From assembly GCA_965212245.1 (NCBI GenBank), contig OZ243107.1, forward strand, positions 2,046,001-2,110,000: DNA of 64,000 nt, written 5' to 3'. Source of the stretch: CAKZNE01 sp040222435. GTDB lineage: Bacteria > Bacteroidota > Bacteroidia > Flavobacteriales > Schleiferiaceae. The translations under genes were made by a program, and so were the position numbers. Positions 40,446 through 49,309 of this stretch are shown here, piece after piece (positions within the stretch are counted from its first letter, which is position 1; every line of letters begins with the position of its first letter). The notes beneath the pieces were generated by a model. The model searched no databases. It was not told the origin of the DNA and worked only from the letters and a program-made list of their open reading frames with translations.

Positions 40446-41687
40446 ATGAGATTACTAATTACCCTGGTAGCCGTATGTACGGGCTCGTTGCTGCTGGCAC
40501 AATGGAGCGAAATACAAGATCTTAAGCAGTATCAAACTTTTCATCATACCTATAATGAGGACACTGCTTTTTTTGTGAGTTACGATTGGAATAGCCCTAT
40601 TATATACCGTACGCTGGATGGGGGGCAAACCCTTGATACCACGGTATTAAGTATGATTCAGCATTCCTGGTTACTGGATATCTGTTTTCCTTCGGCCAAT
40701 GTAGGGTATGCCTGTGGAGGTACAGCTTTTGGTACGGTACAGAGCCCCATTCTTAAAACTTCAGATGGTGGACAAAGCTGGGATACACTGGTGGCTAACC
40801 GTTTTGGATATGAGCTGGGTACGGTTCATTTTGTAGATGAGCAGACCGGTTTTTTTGGAGGCAGTGGACAACTTATTAAAACTACTGATGGAGGCAATAC
40901 TTTTACCACCCATACGCTTGGAAACGGTGTAGGAGTAGTGAAGGATTTATACTTTAAGAATGCCAATACCGGATTTGCACTACAACAAAGCCGTATTTAT
41001 AAAACTACTGATGGAGGATTGAGCTGGACGGAAGTATTTTCAGATACGACTGCTGCTGCTTCCCATTATGTGGTGTCCATCTCTTTTCCACAGAATGGAA
41101 ATACCGGTTATGTGATCAACAGATCATCAGGTGTGATCAAAACCACTGATAATGGTGATAACTGGCAGCAAACTGGTTTGGTGCAAGACAGTGTATGGGC
41201 TACTTGCATAGAGTTTACCGATGCCGTTGTAGGGTATGCGGGCACTCTGAATCCAATGAACTTTGATCAGGCCGGACGTATTTACATTACTAGGGATGGA
41301 GGCCAAAGCTGGGAATTACAGTACCAGGCAGGTGCAGGTTTAGTGGCAGGACCTGTAACAAGTATAGGAATGGCTAATGCACAGGTGGGCTATGCAATGA
41401 TGGGAAGCTATATTCTGAAAACGGTGAACGGAGGTATCGGCCTCGGGAGTTTGCCTGGCACTAAAAACTGGCATTTGTACCCGAATCCGGCACGCCATCA
41501 GTTTAAACTGGAACTGGAAGAGGGTGATGATGTAGAGGAGATAAGTATGCTGGATATGAGGGGCCGGAAAATACAGGAGTGGGAACCGTCTGATACTTAT
41601 CATCTCAAGCAATTACCGCCTGGACTTTACTTTATAAGGATAAAAAGTGGAGGCCTGATACACACCGAAAAACTAAGACTGGAATAG
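40446..41687 (+). CDS. YCF48/BNR-repeat secreted protein with T9SS sorting domain
   Basis: 413 residues. The ATG at 40446 begins the signal peptide (MRLLITLVAVCTGSLLLA). Six or so beta-propeller units of the photosystem II assembly factor YCF48/BNR type follow: KTSDGGQSWDT, KTTDGGNTF, KTTDGGLSWTE, KTTDNGDNWQQ, ITRDGGQSWEL and KTVNGG. The C-terminal T9SS type A domain is WHLYPNPARHQFKLELEEG, SMLDMRGRKIQ, LPPGLYFIRIKSGG and EKLRLE. It should be secreted by the T9SS and displayed or released. The propeller probably mediates binding; the ligand is unknown. A terminator follows. Confidence 0.88.
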   Translation: MRLLITLVAVCTGSLLLAQWSEIQDLKQYQTFHHTYNEDTAFFVSYDWNSPIIYRTLDGGQTLDTTVLSMIQHSWLLDICFPSANVGYACGGTAFGTVQSPILKTSDGGQSWDTLVANRFGYELGTVHFVDEQTGFFGGSGQLIKTTDGGNTFTTHTLGNGVGVVKDLYFKNANTGFALQQSRIYKTTDGGLSWTEVFSDTTAAASHYVVSISFPQNGNTGYVINRSSGVIKTTDNGDNWQQTGLVQDSVWATCIEFTDAVVGYAGTLNPMNFDQAGRIYITRDGGQSWELQYQAGAGLVAGPVTSIGMANAQVGYAMMGSYILKTVNGGIGLGSLPGTKNWHLYPNPARHQFKLELEEGDDVEEISMLDMRGRKIQEWEPSDTYHLKQLPPGLYFIRIKSGGLIHTEKLRLE

Positions 41688-41716
41688 GGGGCTTAGTCCA
41701 TCTTATAATGGAACGA

Positions 41717-41743
41717 AAGGCCTGCATAACAGCAGGTCTTTTA
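41717..41743 (+). terminator. Rho-independent terminator
   Basis: GGCCTGC-ATAACA-GCAGGTC (one G-T pair) followed by TTTT and TTTTT after two bases, 30 nt after the YCF48-like gene. Confidence 0.7.
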
Positions 41744-41806
41744 CTTTTTAGTCCAGATCTTAAACCCGGTTTCATCAAAAAGGACTTGACAGCTAATTTA
41801 AAGTAA

Positions 41807-41830
41807 CCCACCCGGAAAGCCGGAGTGGGA
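41807..41830. other. Hairpin in the gap between convergent genes
   Basis: CCCAC and GTGGG arms enclose a CCGG-AAAG-CCGG stem. No clear T-run on either side, so the role is uncertain. Nothing else is seen between 41744 and 41888. Confidence 0.35.
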
Positions 41831-41888
41831 TTATACACCAAACCGGTTAAAAACCCTCAAGCTGTTATTGAACAATTCAATTATTTTA

Positions 41889-41905
41889 TAGCTTGGAGAA
41901 AGCTA
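41889..41905 (-). terminator. Hairpin just after hemL
   Basis: TAGCTT-GGAGA-AAGCTA, perfect 6-bp arms 2 nt beyond the hemL stop. On the minus strand it is followed by an A/T-rich stretch but not a proper T-run, so termination is uncertain. Confidence 0.4.
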
Positions 41906-41907
41906 CT

Positions 41908-43194
41908 TTACATGGAGGCAAAAGTTTTCTCAGCCGCCTCCAGAGTATGTTGGATGTCCTCATCGCTTAAAGCATGGCTCAAAAACCAGCTTTCATAGGC
42001 GGAGGGAGGGAGGTAAACGCCTTTCTCCAACATGCCGTGGAAGAATTTTTTAAAATGCTCATTGGCTCCGGTTCCGGCCGAGTCAAAATCACGCACTTGT
42101 TGATCCGTGAAGTGAAGACTGATCATAGAGCCTTTTCGGTTGATAGTCCAGGGTAAGCCGGTGTTGGGTAATATACTTTCCAATCCCTCATGGATGGTTT
42201 TACATTTTACATCAAGATCGGTGTACACTTCAGGATGATCCTTGAGGTATTGCAGAAGTGTAAGCCCCGCTACCATGGCTATGGGGTTTCCGGAAAGAGT
42301 TCCGGCCTGGTATACAGGACCATTGGGAGCTACAAACTCCATGATCTCTGCCTTACCGGCATAGGCTCCTACCGGCATTCCGGCTCCAATCACTTTGCCA
42401 TAGGTAACCAAGTCGGCTTCAATGCCAAGCGCTTGCTGGGCTCCGCCAAAACCTAGCCTGAAACCGGTCATTACTTCATCAAAAATGAGAATGATATTTT
42501 CGTGTGTGCATAGGTCGCGGATACCTTCCAAAAAGCCTTCTTCGGGAAGTATACACCCCATATTACCGGGTATGGGTTCAATAATGAGGGCGGCAATTTC
42601 ATTCTTATTAGCAGCTACCAGTTCCTTTACACTGTTCAGGTCGTTATATTCAGCTAAAAGCGTGTCTTTTGCTGTACCCGCGGTTACTCCCGGGCTGCTG
42701 GGATATCCCAGGGTTACTGCACCGCTGCCAGCTTTGATGAGGAAAGAATCACCATGACCGTGGTAGCAACCGGCAAATTTGATCACCTTATCTTTCCCGG
42801 TATAGCCTCGTGCCAAACGTATAGCGCTCATGGTAGCTTCCGTACCGGAATTTACCATACGGACCCGGTCTACATTGGGGATGCTTTCGCAGATCAGCTG
42901 AGCAAGTTGTATTTCCAGCTCCGTAGGTGCGCCAAATGAAGTGGAGTTTTCCACTCTTTCCTGGATGGCCTTTATTACCGGTTCAAAAGCGTGGCCCATA
43001 ATCATAGGACCCCAGGAGGCGATGTAATCGATAAAACGATTACCATCTTCATCATACATATAAGCGCCCTTGGCTTTTTTAATAAAGATAGGGTCTCCTC
43101 CCACGGATTTAAATGCCCGTACGGGTGAATTTACTCCACCGGGGATGTATTTAGAGGCGGTTTGAAAAAGGGTTTTACTTTGAGTAGTATTCAT
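41908..43194 (-). CDS. hemL: Glutamate-1-semialdehyde 2,1-aminomutase
   Basis: 428 residues. A PLP enzyme that makes 5-aminolevulinate, the end of the C5 route. Schiff-base Lys267 lies in TYGKVIGAGMPVGAYAGK, and other signatures are MVNSGTEATMSAIRLARG, CYHGHGDSFLIKAGSGAVTL, IFDEVMTGFR and NPIAMVAG. Length matches the family. Last gene of the heme cluster, 58 nt after hemB. With hemA in the same cluster it shows that the organism makes aminolevulinate from glutamyl-tRNA, not from glycine. Confidence 0.97.
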   Translation of the reverse strand: MNTTQSKTLFQTASKYIPGGVNSPVRAFKSVGGDPIFIKKAKGAYMYDEDGNRFIDYIASWGPMIMGHAFEPVIKAIQERVENSTSFGAPTELEIQLAQLICESIPNVDRVRMVNSGTEATMSAIRLARGYTGKDKVIKFAGCYHGHGDSFLIKAGSGAVTLGYPSSPGVTAGTAKDTLLAEYNDLNSVKELVAANKNEIAALIIEPIPGNMGCILPEEGFLEGIRDLCTHENIILIFDEVMTGFRLGFGGAQQALGIEADLVTYGKVIGAGMPVGAYAGKAEIMEFVAPNGPVYQAGTLSGNPIAMVAGLTLLQYLKDHPEVYTDLDVKCKTIHEGLESILPNTGLPWTINRKGSMISLHFTDQQVRDFDSAGTGANEHFKKFFHGMLEKGVYLPPSAYESWFLSHALSDEDIQHTLEAAEKTFASM

Positions 43195-43252
43195 AATACG
43201 AGTAGGATTGTGGATCTGGAATTTGAAAACTAAGCTTTTGGGGTAACCTGAC

Positions 43253-44245
43253 CTAAAGCTTTGAGTTTAGTTTTTTAATAATGTCTTTGACAAAATAAGT
43301 AGCTATAAGATCGGCTCCGGCTCTTTTAATAGAGGTCAAAACCTCCTGAATGGCCTCTTCTTCATTAAGCCAGCCTTTTGCTGCTGCTGCTTTAATCATG
43401 GCGTATTCACCACTTACGTGGTAAGCAGTAACCGGAACGCTGGATTCTGATTTTATGCGGTGTATCACATCCAGATACGCCAATGCTGGTTTTATCATAA
43501 TCATATCGGCTCCTTCCTGTATATCCAGCTTGGCTTCTTTTAAACCTTCTATTGCGTTGGCCGGGTTCATCTGGTAGGTCTTTTTATCTTTTGGGATATC
43601 AGCCATATCCACGGGCGCAGAGTCCAGCGCATCTCTAAAAGGGCCGTAAAAGCATGAAGCATATTTGGCGCTGTAGGCCATAATGCCCACACTGGAGAAA
43701 CCAGCTGTATCCAAAGCTATTCTCAATGCTCCGATGCGGCCATCCATCATATCACTGGGTGCTACAAAATCAGCTCCGGCCTGTGCATGGCTAATGGCCA
43801 TATCGGCCAGTACACCAATGGTCTCATCGTTCAGGATTACCCCATCCTCCACAATACCATCATGTCCAAACTCGGAATAAGGATCCATAGCCACATCCGT
43901 CATCAGGCATATTTCAGGTACAGTTTCTTTAATGGTGCGTATAGCTCTTTGCATTAGCCCATCCGGATTAAGGGCTTCGGTACCTTCATTATCTTTTAGT
44001 TCATCAGCTACTTTCACAAAAAGAAGAGTTGAGCGGCAACCCATCTCCCAAAGTTCTTTAACTTCTTTTGCTAAGAGGTCCAATGAAAAACGGTAGTAAC
44101 CAGGCATAGACGCAATCTCTTCCCGTATACCTTTTCCTTCTGTGGCAAACAATGGGGCAATAAAGTCGGAAGGATGCAGGCGTGTTTCAGCAACCATATC
44201 GCGTAAAGCTGTACTTTGACGTAATCTTCTGGGGCGTTGTAACAT
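43253..44245 (-). CDS. hemB: Delta-aminolevulinic acid dehydratase (porphobilinogen synthase)
   Basis: 330 residues. It condenses two aminolevulinates to porphobilinogen. Active-site lysines are Lys194 (MAYSAKYASCFYGPFRDA) and Lys252 (MIMIKPALAYLD). The cysteine zinc site of the E. coli and human enzymes is replaced by DVAMDPYSEFGHDG, so this should be the magnesium-type enzyme without catalytic zinc. Gaps of 65 nt to hemF and 58 nt to hemL; a half-site TCTAAATA of the iron-type palindrome occurs at 44268-44275, alone. Confidence 0.97.
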   Translation of the reverse strand: MLQRPRRLRQSTALRDMVAETRLHPSDFIAPLFATEGKGIREEIASMPGYYRFSLDLLAKEVKELWEMGCRSTLLFVKVADELKDNEGTEALNPDGLMQRAIRTIKETVPEICLMTDVAMDPYSEFGHDGIVEDGVILNDETIGVLADMAISHAQAGADFVAPSDMMDGRIGALRIALDTAGFSSVGIMAYSAKYASCFYGPFRDALDSAPVDMADIPKDKKTYQMNPANAIEGLKEAKLDIQEGADMIMIKPALAYLDVIHRIKSESSVPVTAYHVSGEYAMIKAAAAKGWLNEEEAIQEVLTSIKRAGADLIATYFVKDIIKKLNSKL

Positions 44246-44310
44246 CTGTATAAATTCTAAATATCAAGTGCCAAACTAAGGTTTGACATTTGCGGTTTTG
44301 GATCTGTAAA

Positions 44311-45228
44311 TTATGCCCAATCCCTGGGGTTCTTGAGTACTTTCAGCAGTTTAGCTTCCTCGCTGCCGGGTTCAGGCTCTACATTGTAATCCCAACGTAC
44401 TCTTGGCGGCAGGCTCATTAAAATACTTTCAGTGCGGCCATTGGTCTTTAAGCCAAAAAGGGTTCCCCGGTCGTGAACCAGGTTAAATTCTACATAGCGG
44501 CCTCTTCGTAGCTCCTGCCAATAGCGGTGTTCTTCATTCCACTCCTTTTTTCTGCGTTTTTCCACAATGGGTAAGTAGGAGGGCAGAAAGGCCCGTGCCA
44601 TGTCCATATCAAAACGCATCCAGTCTTTCAGGTCGCGTTTTTCATCAGCCTTCAGATAATCGAAAAAAGTACCACCAATACCCCGTGCTTCCTCACGATG
44701 GTGATTACGGAAATAATCATCACACTGATTTTTAAAGCGGAGGTACAATTCTTTACCGTGCTTATCAGCGGCTTTCTTTTGGGTTTTATGAAAGTGAGCC
44801 GCATCATCTTTAAAAAGATAATAAGGGGTGAGGTCAGAGCCCCCGCCAAACCAGGCATCAATGCGTTCATCATCACCATTGTACATTTCAAAGTAGCGGT
44901 AATTGGCGTGAACGGTTGGTACAAAAGGATTTTCGGGATGTAACACTAAGGAGATGCCACAGGCAAAAAAGCTATGTCCCATTACATTCATGCTTTTTTT
45001 AAGCGAATCGGGCATAGGTCCGTGTACTATGGAAGTACTAACGCCTCCTTTCTCAAACACGCCTCCTTTACTAATGATCCGGGAACGTCCACCACCGCCA
45101 CCGGGCCTTTCCCAAAGATCTTCCACAAATTTTGCATTGCCATCCAGCGTTTCAACCTCTTTACAGATCTGATCCTGCAGAGAGTGAATAAACTCTGTGA
45201 ACTGTTCTTTAATGCTATGTGTACCCAT
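44311..45228 (-). CDS. hemF: Oxygen-dependent coproporphyrinogen III oxidase
   Basis: 305 residues. It decarboxylates coproporphyrinogen III to protoporphyrinogen IX using oxygen. Signatures: RPGGGGGRSRIISKGGVFEK, HPENPFVPTVHANYRYFE, DAWFGGGSDLTPYYLF, HHREEARGIGGTFFDYL and the C-terminal GRYVEFNLVHDRGTLFGLKT with NGRTESILMSLPP. Use of HemF points to aerobic life; an anaerobic HemN is not in the window. Ten nt after hemE, so in the same transcript. Confidence 0.97.
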   Translation of the reverse strand: MGTHSIKEQFTEFIHSLQDQICKEVETLDGNAKFVEDLWERPGGGGGRSRIISKGGVFEKGGVSTSIVHGPMPDSLKKSMNVMGHSFFACGISLVLHPENPFVPTVHANYRYFEMYNGDDERIDAWFGGGSDLTPYYLFKDDAAHFHKTQKKAADKHGKELYLRFKNQCDDYFRNHHREEARGIGGTFFDYLKADEKRDLKDWMRFDMDMARAFLPSYLPIVEKRRKKEWNEEHRYWQELRRGRYVEFNLVHDRGTLFGLKTNGRTESILMSLPPRVRWDYNVEPEPGSEEAKLLKVLKNPRDWA

Positions 45229-45238
45229 CTGAGAATTT

Positions 45239-46267
45239 CTAACCGTAATTTTTGATGGTATCTACAAAGGCTCTTGCGTGGTCTACCGGGATATTGGGAA
45301 GAATACCGTGCCCCAGGTTAGCAATGTAACGATAGGGGCCAAAGTCATCTACCATTTGCTTAGCCATCCTTTCAATATCAGCTATTGGAGAGAGCAGCCT
45401 GGCCGGGTCAAAATTACCCTGCAAAGTAAGCTGGTATTGGGTAAATTCACGAGCCATATGTGGGGTAATGGTCCAGTCTACGCCCAAGGCAGAAACCGGC
45501 ATTTTAGCCATTTCTTCCAAAGCAAACCAACAGCCTTTGGCAAAAACCACCACGGGAGCAAAACCCTGCATGGCGTTCACGATCTCACGTATATAATGTA
45601 ATGAGAAGGTTTCATAATCCAGAGGAGAAAGTAAGCCTCCCCAGGAATCAAAGATCTGTACGACATCTGCACCATTACGGGTTTTTTCCTGCAGGTAGGC
45701 TATCGTAGCACGTGTGATTTTTTCCAGTAAGAGGTGAGCAGCTTCCGGTTGTGTATAGCAGAAAGCCTTGGCCTTATCAAAAGTTTTACTGCCTTTCCCC
45801 TCTACCATATAACAAAATACGGTCCACGGGCTACCGGCAAAACCAATAAGGGGTACTTCACCGGCCAATTCATCACGGGTCATGCGCAAGGCGTCAAATA
45901 CATAGTGCAGACGGTCTTTCACATCAATATCAGGTATGGCCTGCACCTGCTTCATGGTGGTAATGGGGGTAGGGATCACCGGGCCGGTTCCCGGAATCAT
46001 TTGTACCTCCACATCCAATGCCTGGGGTATTACGAGGATGTCCGAAAACAGTATGGCCGCGTCTACACCAATCTGATGTACAGGCATAACCGTGATCTCA
46101 GTAGCCAGTTCGGGTGTCTCCACCCTTTCAAAGAAACTGTATTTAGCTCTGAGTTTCATGTAATCAGGCAGGTAGCGCCCGGCCTGACGCATCATCCATA
46201 CAGGTGGGCGTTCTGTTTTTTCACCTTTGAGGGCGCGCAATAAAAGGTCGTTCTTAATATTTGTCAT
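45239..46267 (-). CDS. hemE: Uroporphyrinogen decarboxylase
   Basis: 342 residues. It removes four carboxyl groups from uroporphyrinogen III to give coproporphyrinogen III. Signatures: the N-terminal RPPVWMMRQAGRYLPDY and GFAGSPWTVFCYMVEGKGSK, then QIFDSWGGLLSPLDY and a final YIANLGHGILPNIPVDHARA. Catalytic Arg and Asp residues are in the first block and in ILFSDIL. The start overlaps the end of hemD by 14 nt, and hemF follows after 10 nt. Confidence 0.98.
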   Translation of the reverse strand: MTNIKNDLLLRALKGEKTERPPVWMMRQAGRYLPDYMKLRAKYSFFERVETPELATEITVMPVHQIGVDAAILFSDILVIPQALDVEVQMIPGTGPVIPTPITTMKQVQAIPDIDVKDRLHYVFDALRMTRDELAGEVPLIGFAGSPWTVFCYMVEGKGSKTFDKAKAFCYTQPEAAHLLLEKITRATIAYLQEKTRNGADVVQIFDSWGGLLSPLDYETFSLHYIREIVNAMQGFAPVVVFAKGCWFALEEMAKMPVSALGVDWTITPHMAREFTQYQLTLQGNFDPARLLSPIADIERMAKQMVDDFGPYRYIANLGHGILPNIPVDHARAFVDTIKNYG

Positions 46268-46976
46268 ATATAAAATAATCTATAAGCCGGTCTACAACCG
46301 ATGCAACGGAAGGTTCATAAGCCAGGATCCGCCTGTTATTACAGCGCAGATGTACCGCTTCAGAAGTGGTTGCCCCAATGCAAAAGCAGGGAGTATCCGG
46401 TAGTAAGGAGTTGTTCTTGAAAAAACTAAAAACCGCGGTTGGGGAAAGGAATATGATCCCCTTTATATTTTCGGTATTTACTTTATGATGTACCAGCTGA
46501 GTTTTATAAACAATCTCCCGGTGTACATGAATACCTTTACTTTCCAGGTATTCGGGAAGATCATCCAGCGATTGGTTACCACAGAAAAAATCTATGGCTT
46601 TCACATCTTTATTCCGGGCAATGATCTGCGCCAGGCTGATGGCATTACCTGCCCGTGCATCAGGCTTTATTCCGAAATCTTCCAGCATCTCAGTGGTACG
46701 TACACCAACCGTAAAATTTCGTTTGGGTTGCAAGTCTACCGTGCGGGATTGAGCCAGTTTTTGTAAGCTGAAAAAAGCATTCTTACTGGTAAACACACGG
46801 GCCTGGGAAGCAGGATTATTCAGCCGGTTGTAAAAGGTTTCTTCGTTAAAATCATAATCAATATCAATAAAATCGGCCTGCTCAAAAGATAGTCCCGCCT
46901 CTTCGATCTTTTCCACCAGATCTGCATTTAAGGAACGTGTACTGTAGATTAATGCTGTGTTTTTGTGATCAGACAT
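46254..46976 (-). CDS. hemD: Uroporphyrinogen-III synthase
   Basis: 240 residues from the ATG at 46976, which lies within the end of hemC (8-nt overlap) and gives MSDHKNTALIYSTRSLNADL, the usual short lead to the first strand. It inverts ring D and closes the tetrapyrrole. The family is poorly conserved; recognisable parts are FTSKNAFFSLQKLAQS, FTVGVRTTEMLEDFGIKPDA, VYKTQLVHHKV, IIFLSPTAVFSFFKNN and CFCIGATTSEAVHLRCNNRR. Position between hemC and hemE supports the call. Confidence 0.93.
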   Translation of the reverse strand: MSDHKNTALIYSTRSLNADLVEKIEEAGLSFEQADFIDIDYDFNEETFYNRLNNPASQARVFTSKNAFFSLQKLAQSRTVDLQPKRNFTVGVRTTEMLEDFGIKPDARAGNAISLAQIIARNKDVKAIDFFCGNQSLDDLPEYLESKGIHVHREIVYKTQLVHHKVNTENIKGIIFLSPTAVFSFFKNNSLLPDTPCFCIGATTSEAVHLRCNNRRILAYEPSVASVVDRLIDYFIYDKY

Positions 46977-47877
46977 TGCGAAGCTTTTCCATGATTTCCG
47001 AACCGCCATTAGCTAAAACCTCTTTGGCTGATTCTATACCAAGGTCAGAGGCTTCTGAAAGATTCACTTTTTTATCTACTAAAATTTTATGTGAACCATC
47101 AGTGGCAAATAACCCACCGCGGAAAGATATGGTTTCATCTTTCAGGGCAGCCAATGCACCAATTGGCGCGGAGCAACCTCCTTCCAGAGTTCGTAAAAAA
47201 CTGCGTTCTATCCGGGAGGTGAGGCTTGTGTTTTCATCATTAAGGGGTTGCAGAGCTGAAAAGTTCACAGAATCGCTCTGGCGACAGGTAATCCCTATCA
47301 CGCCCTGGGCCGGGGCCGGGATCATCCAGTCCAGTACGACATGTTTCTCAGGGAGAATATTTACGCGGTGTAATCCGGCCTTGGCAAATATGGCCCCACT
47401 CCAATTGTTTTCAGCCAGTTTTTTGAGTCGGGTTTGCACATTGCCACGTAAACCGGTAATGGTGTGCTCCGGGTATTTGTTTTTCCACTGCGCGATTCTG
47501 CGAATGCTCCCTGTGGCAATCACAGCTTTTGCATTTTTCAGATCCGGTAAATCTTTATACACCAGGATATCTTCATGAGGTCCGCGTTCTAAAACTACTG
47601 CCATTTGAATGCCTTCCGGAGCCAGGGTGGGATAATCTTTCAGGGAATGTACGGCTATGTCAATCTCTTCATTAAGAAGAGCGTCATCCAGAACTTTGGT
47701 AAAAATGCCGGTTCCCCCAAACTGATGGAGAGGAGTGGAGAGGTCAATGTCTGCCGGAGATTTTACAAACACAAGGGAGCAGACATGCCCCAGGCTTTCA
47801 AGACGCTCTTTTACCTGCGTGGCCTGCCATACAGCCAATTGGCTGTCTCGTGTTCCGATACGGATGCTTGCTGCCAA
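46969..47877 (-). CDS. hemC: Porphobilinogen deaminase (hydroxymethylbilane synthase)
   Basis: 302 residues. It polymerises four porphobilinogens on a dipyrromethane cofactor. Signatures: IRIGTRDSQLAVWQATQVKE, IAVHSLKDYPTLAPEG, IATGSIRRIAQWKNKYPEHT, GLRGNVQTRLKKL and the cofactor-binding Cys in EGGCSAPIGALA. It starts 8 nt after hemA and overlaps hemD by 8 nt. Confidence 0.98.
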   Translation of the reverse strand: MAASIRIGTRDSQLAVWQATQVKERLESLGHVCSLVFVKSPADIDLSTPLHQFGGTGIFTKVLDDALLNEEIDIAVHSLKDYPTLAPEGIQMAVVLERGPHEDILVYKDLPDLKNAKAVIATGSIRRIAQWKNKYPEHTITGLRGNVQTRLKKLAENNWSGAIFAKAGLHRVNILPEKHVVLDWMIPAPAQGVIGITCRQSDSVNFSALQPLNDENTSLTSRIERSFLRTLEGGCSAPIGALAALKDETISFRGGLFATDGSHKILVDKKVNLSEASDLGIESAKEVLANGGSEIMEKLRNV

Positions 47878-47885
47878 AGAGAACC

Positions 47886-49130
47886 TTAGTTTTCGAGCTC
47901 GAAGATATGGTGTATTGTGCGAAGGTTGCCATTGATGTCGGTACCGTTTCTCAACTGCCGTGCAAACTGACCGGTAATACGGTCCAGTATCTGGCTGGCT
48001 AAAACATCAGCGTGCTCAGCGTTCAGGTCAGGAAACTTTTTCAGCAGGCTGGTAACTTCGCGGCTTTTCCAGGCGTCCATCTTTTCACGTAAAGCCTGAA
48101 GTGTAGGAGCTACTTTGCGACTTTCCAGCCACACGTAAAAATCATCTGTCATTTCCTGAATAATAGCTTCAGCAGCAGGAATTTCATCTTTTCTGCGCTG
48201 CAGGCTTTCCCATGTTACACCGGAAAGGTGGTCTACATCAATAACTTCAAAATCAGGGTGATCATAAAGTGAAACTTCCGCATTACGAGGTACACTTAAG
48301 TCCAGGATTAAACGTTTTTTGGAAGTTTTAAAATGAGATTGCAACACGGTTGCTTCCGGAGCACCGGTAGCTATAATAATGACATCAGCCTGATCCAAAC
48401 CGCTTTCCAATTCATCAAAATCAATAAACTGAATACCGAAACGTTTCGCCAGCCTTTGTGCCTTTTCATCCGTACGGTTGGTAAGGGTAATGTTTTGGAT
48501 GTTGGTCTGGTTGACCAGGTTTTCACAAGCGGTACGTCCTATCTTGCCTGTGCCCACTAATAGAACATTGGGATTGGAATTTTCGCCCATGTAATTTTTG
48601 ATCTCCTGTACTGCTGCAAAAGCTACCGAAGCAGCACCATTGGAAAGCTGAGTCTCATTTTTTATGCGCTTGGATGTTTGTACTGCGGTGTTCACCAAAC
48701 GATCCAGGAAGGCATTATGGGAATCCTGCCCTTTGGCCAGGCTAAATGATTTTTTAAGCTGACCTATGATCTCAAAATCGCCAAGTATCCTGGACTCAAG
48801 TCCGGAACCCACTCTGAAAAGATGTTCTATAGCCTCACGGTTCTGTCGAATATTCTGAAACCGGTAAAAAAGATCGTGATCATTTCCAGTATGCTCGCAG
48901 AAGAGAGAGATTATATCACGTGGGCAGTTTCCAAAACCGTAAATCTCAGTGCGGTTGCATGTAGACATTACAAAGAGGCCGTCTCCACCTAATTGCTTAT
49001 AGTCATATATAAGATGGCATATCTTATCTTCGCTCAGACTAAATTTTTCGCGGATATCAATATCTGCTCTGGTATGATCTATACCCACCAGAAAGAAGTT
49101 TGCAAATTGGCTGACCTGAAAATTCTTCAT
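47886..49130 (-). CDS. hemA: Glutamyl-tRNA reductase
   Basis: 414 residues from the ATG at 49130 (an upstream in-frame Met gives an implausible extension). It reduces glutamyl-tRNA to glutamate semialdehyde, the committed step of heme synthesis. Catalytic Cys58 lies in MSTCNRTEIYG, preceded by GIDHTRADIDIREKFSLS. The NADPH domain has VLLVGTGKIGRTACENL, and RLILDLSVPRNAE and the C-terminal dimerisation helices follow. Heads the minus-strand heme cluster. A -7 element at 49141-49148 leaves only a few bases of leader. Confidence 0.97.
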   Translation of the reverse strand: MKNFQVSQFANFFLVGIDHTRADIDIREKFSLSEDKICHLIYDYKQLGGDGLFVMSTCNRTEIYGFGNCPRDIISLFCEHTGNDHDLFYRFQNIRQNREAIEHLFRVGSGLESRILGDFEIIGQLKKSFSLAKGQDSHNAFLDRLVNTAVQTSKRIKNETQLSNGAASVAFAAVQEIKNYMGENSNPNVLLVGTGKIGRTACENLVNQTNIQNITLTNRTDEKAQRLAKRFGIQFIDFDELESGLDQADVIIIATGAPEATVLQSHFKTSKKRLILDLSVPRNAEVSLYDHPDFEVIDVDHLSGVTWESLQRRKDEIPAAEAIIQEMTDDFYVWLESRKVAPTLQALREKMDAWKSREVTSLLKKFPDLNAEHADVLASQILDRITGQFARQLRNGTDINGNLRTIHHIFELEN

Positions 49131-49140
49131 AATACGGAGG

Positions 49141-49148
49141 CAAAAATA
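49141..49148 (-). promoter_or_regulatory. -7 promoter element for hemA
   Basis: Minus-strand TATTTTTG, a perfect TAnnTTTG, 10 nt before the start codon. A very short leader is predicted. No -33 TTG at usual spacing. Confidence 0.45.
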
Positions 49149-49212
49149 TCCCATTCCAAACACTAGGGATGCCCCGAAAAGAAATAATAATATCCCGATT
49201 CATAGAATTGAT

Positions 49213-49235
49213 TTATTTAGAGGCATTCTAATTAA
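49213..49235. promoter_or_regulatory. Operator-like palindrome between hemA and AraC-hemH
   Basis: TTATTTAGA-GGCAT-TCTAATTAA: 9-bp arms with one mismatch and a 5-nt spacer. Its left arm is the same as the minus-strand left arm of the site at 37528-37549, and it lies 9 nt upstream of the -7 element at 49245. It probably binds the same iron-responsive regulator. Confidence 0.6.
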
Positions 49236-49244
49236 GCTAAACTA

Positions 49245-49252
49245 TATTTTTG
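49245..49252 (+). promoter_or_regulatory. -7 promoter element for AraC-hemH
   Basis: TATTTTTG, a perfect TAnnTTTG, 57 nt before the ATG at 49310. Where the -33 element should be there is the palindrome 49213-49235. Confidence 0.5.
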
Positions 49253-49309
49253 TCAAACCTTATGCTAAAAGCGGAGTTTGGGAAATATGAATATCGGGAT
49301 TTTTAAAAA

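Noticed and set aside
41803..41820. Minus-strand resemblance to the 29-nt leader element (12 of 18 bases)
   Set aside because: It is not upstream of a gene on that strand and is better explained as one side of the hairpin at 41807-41830.
44266..44276. TCTAAATA half-site upstream of hemB as a further iron-type operator
   Set aside because: Only one arm is present; the second arm at the 5-nt spacing does not match.
49187..49300. ATCCCGAT and ATCGGGAT inverted copies flanking the hemA-AraC intergenic region
   Set aside because: 8 bp only, about 90 bp apart and not tied to either promoter; could be chance.
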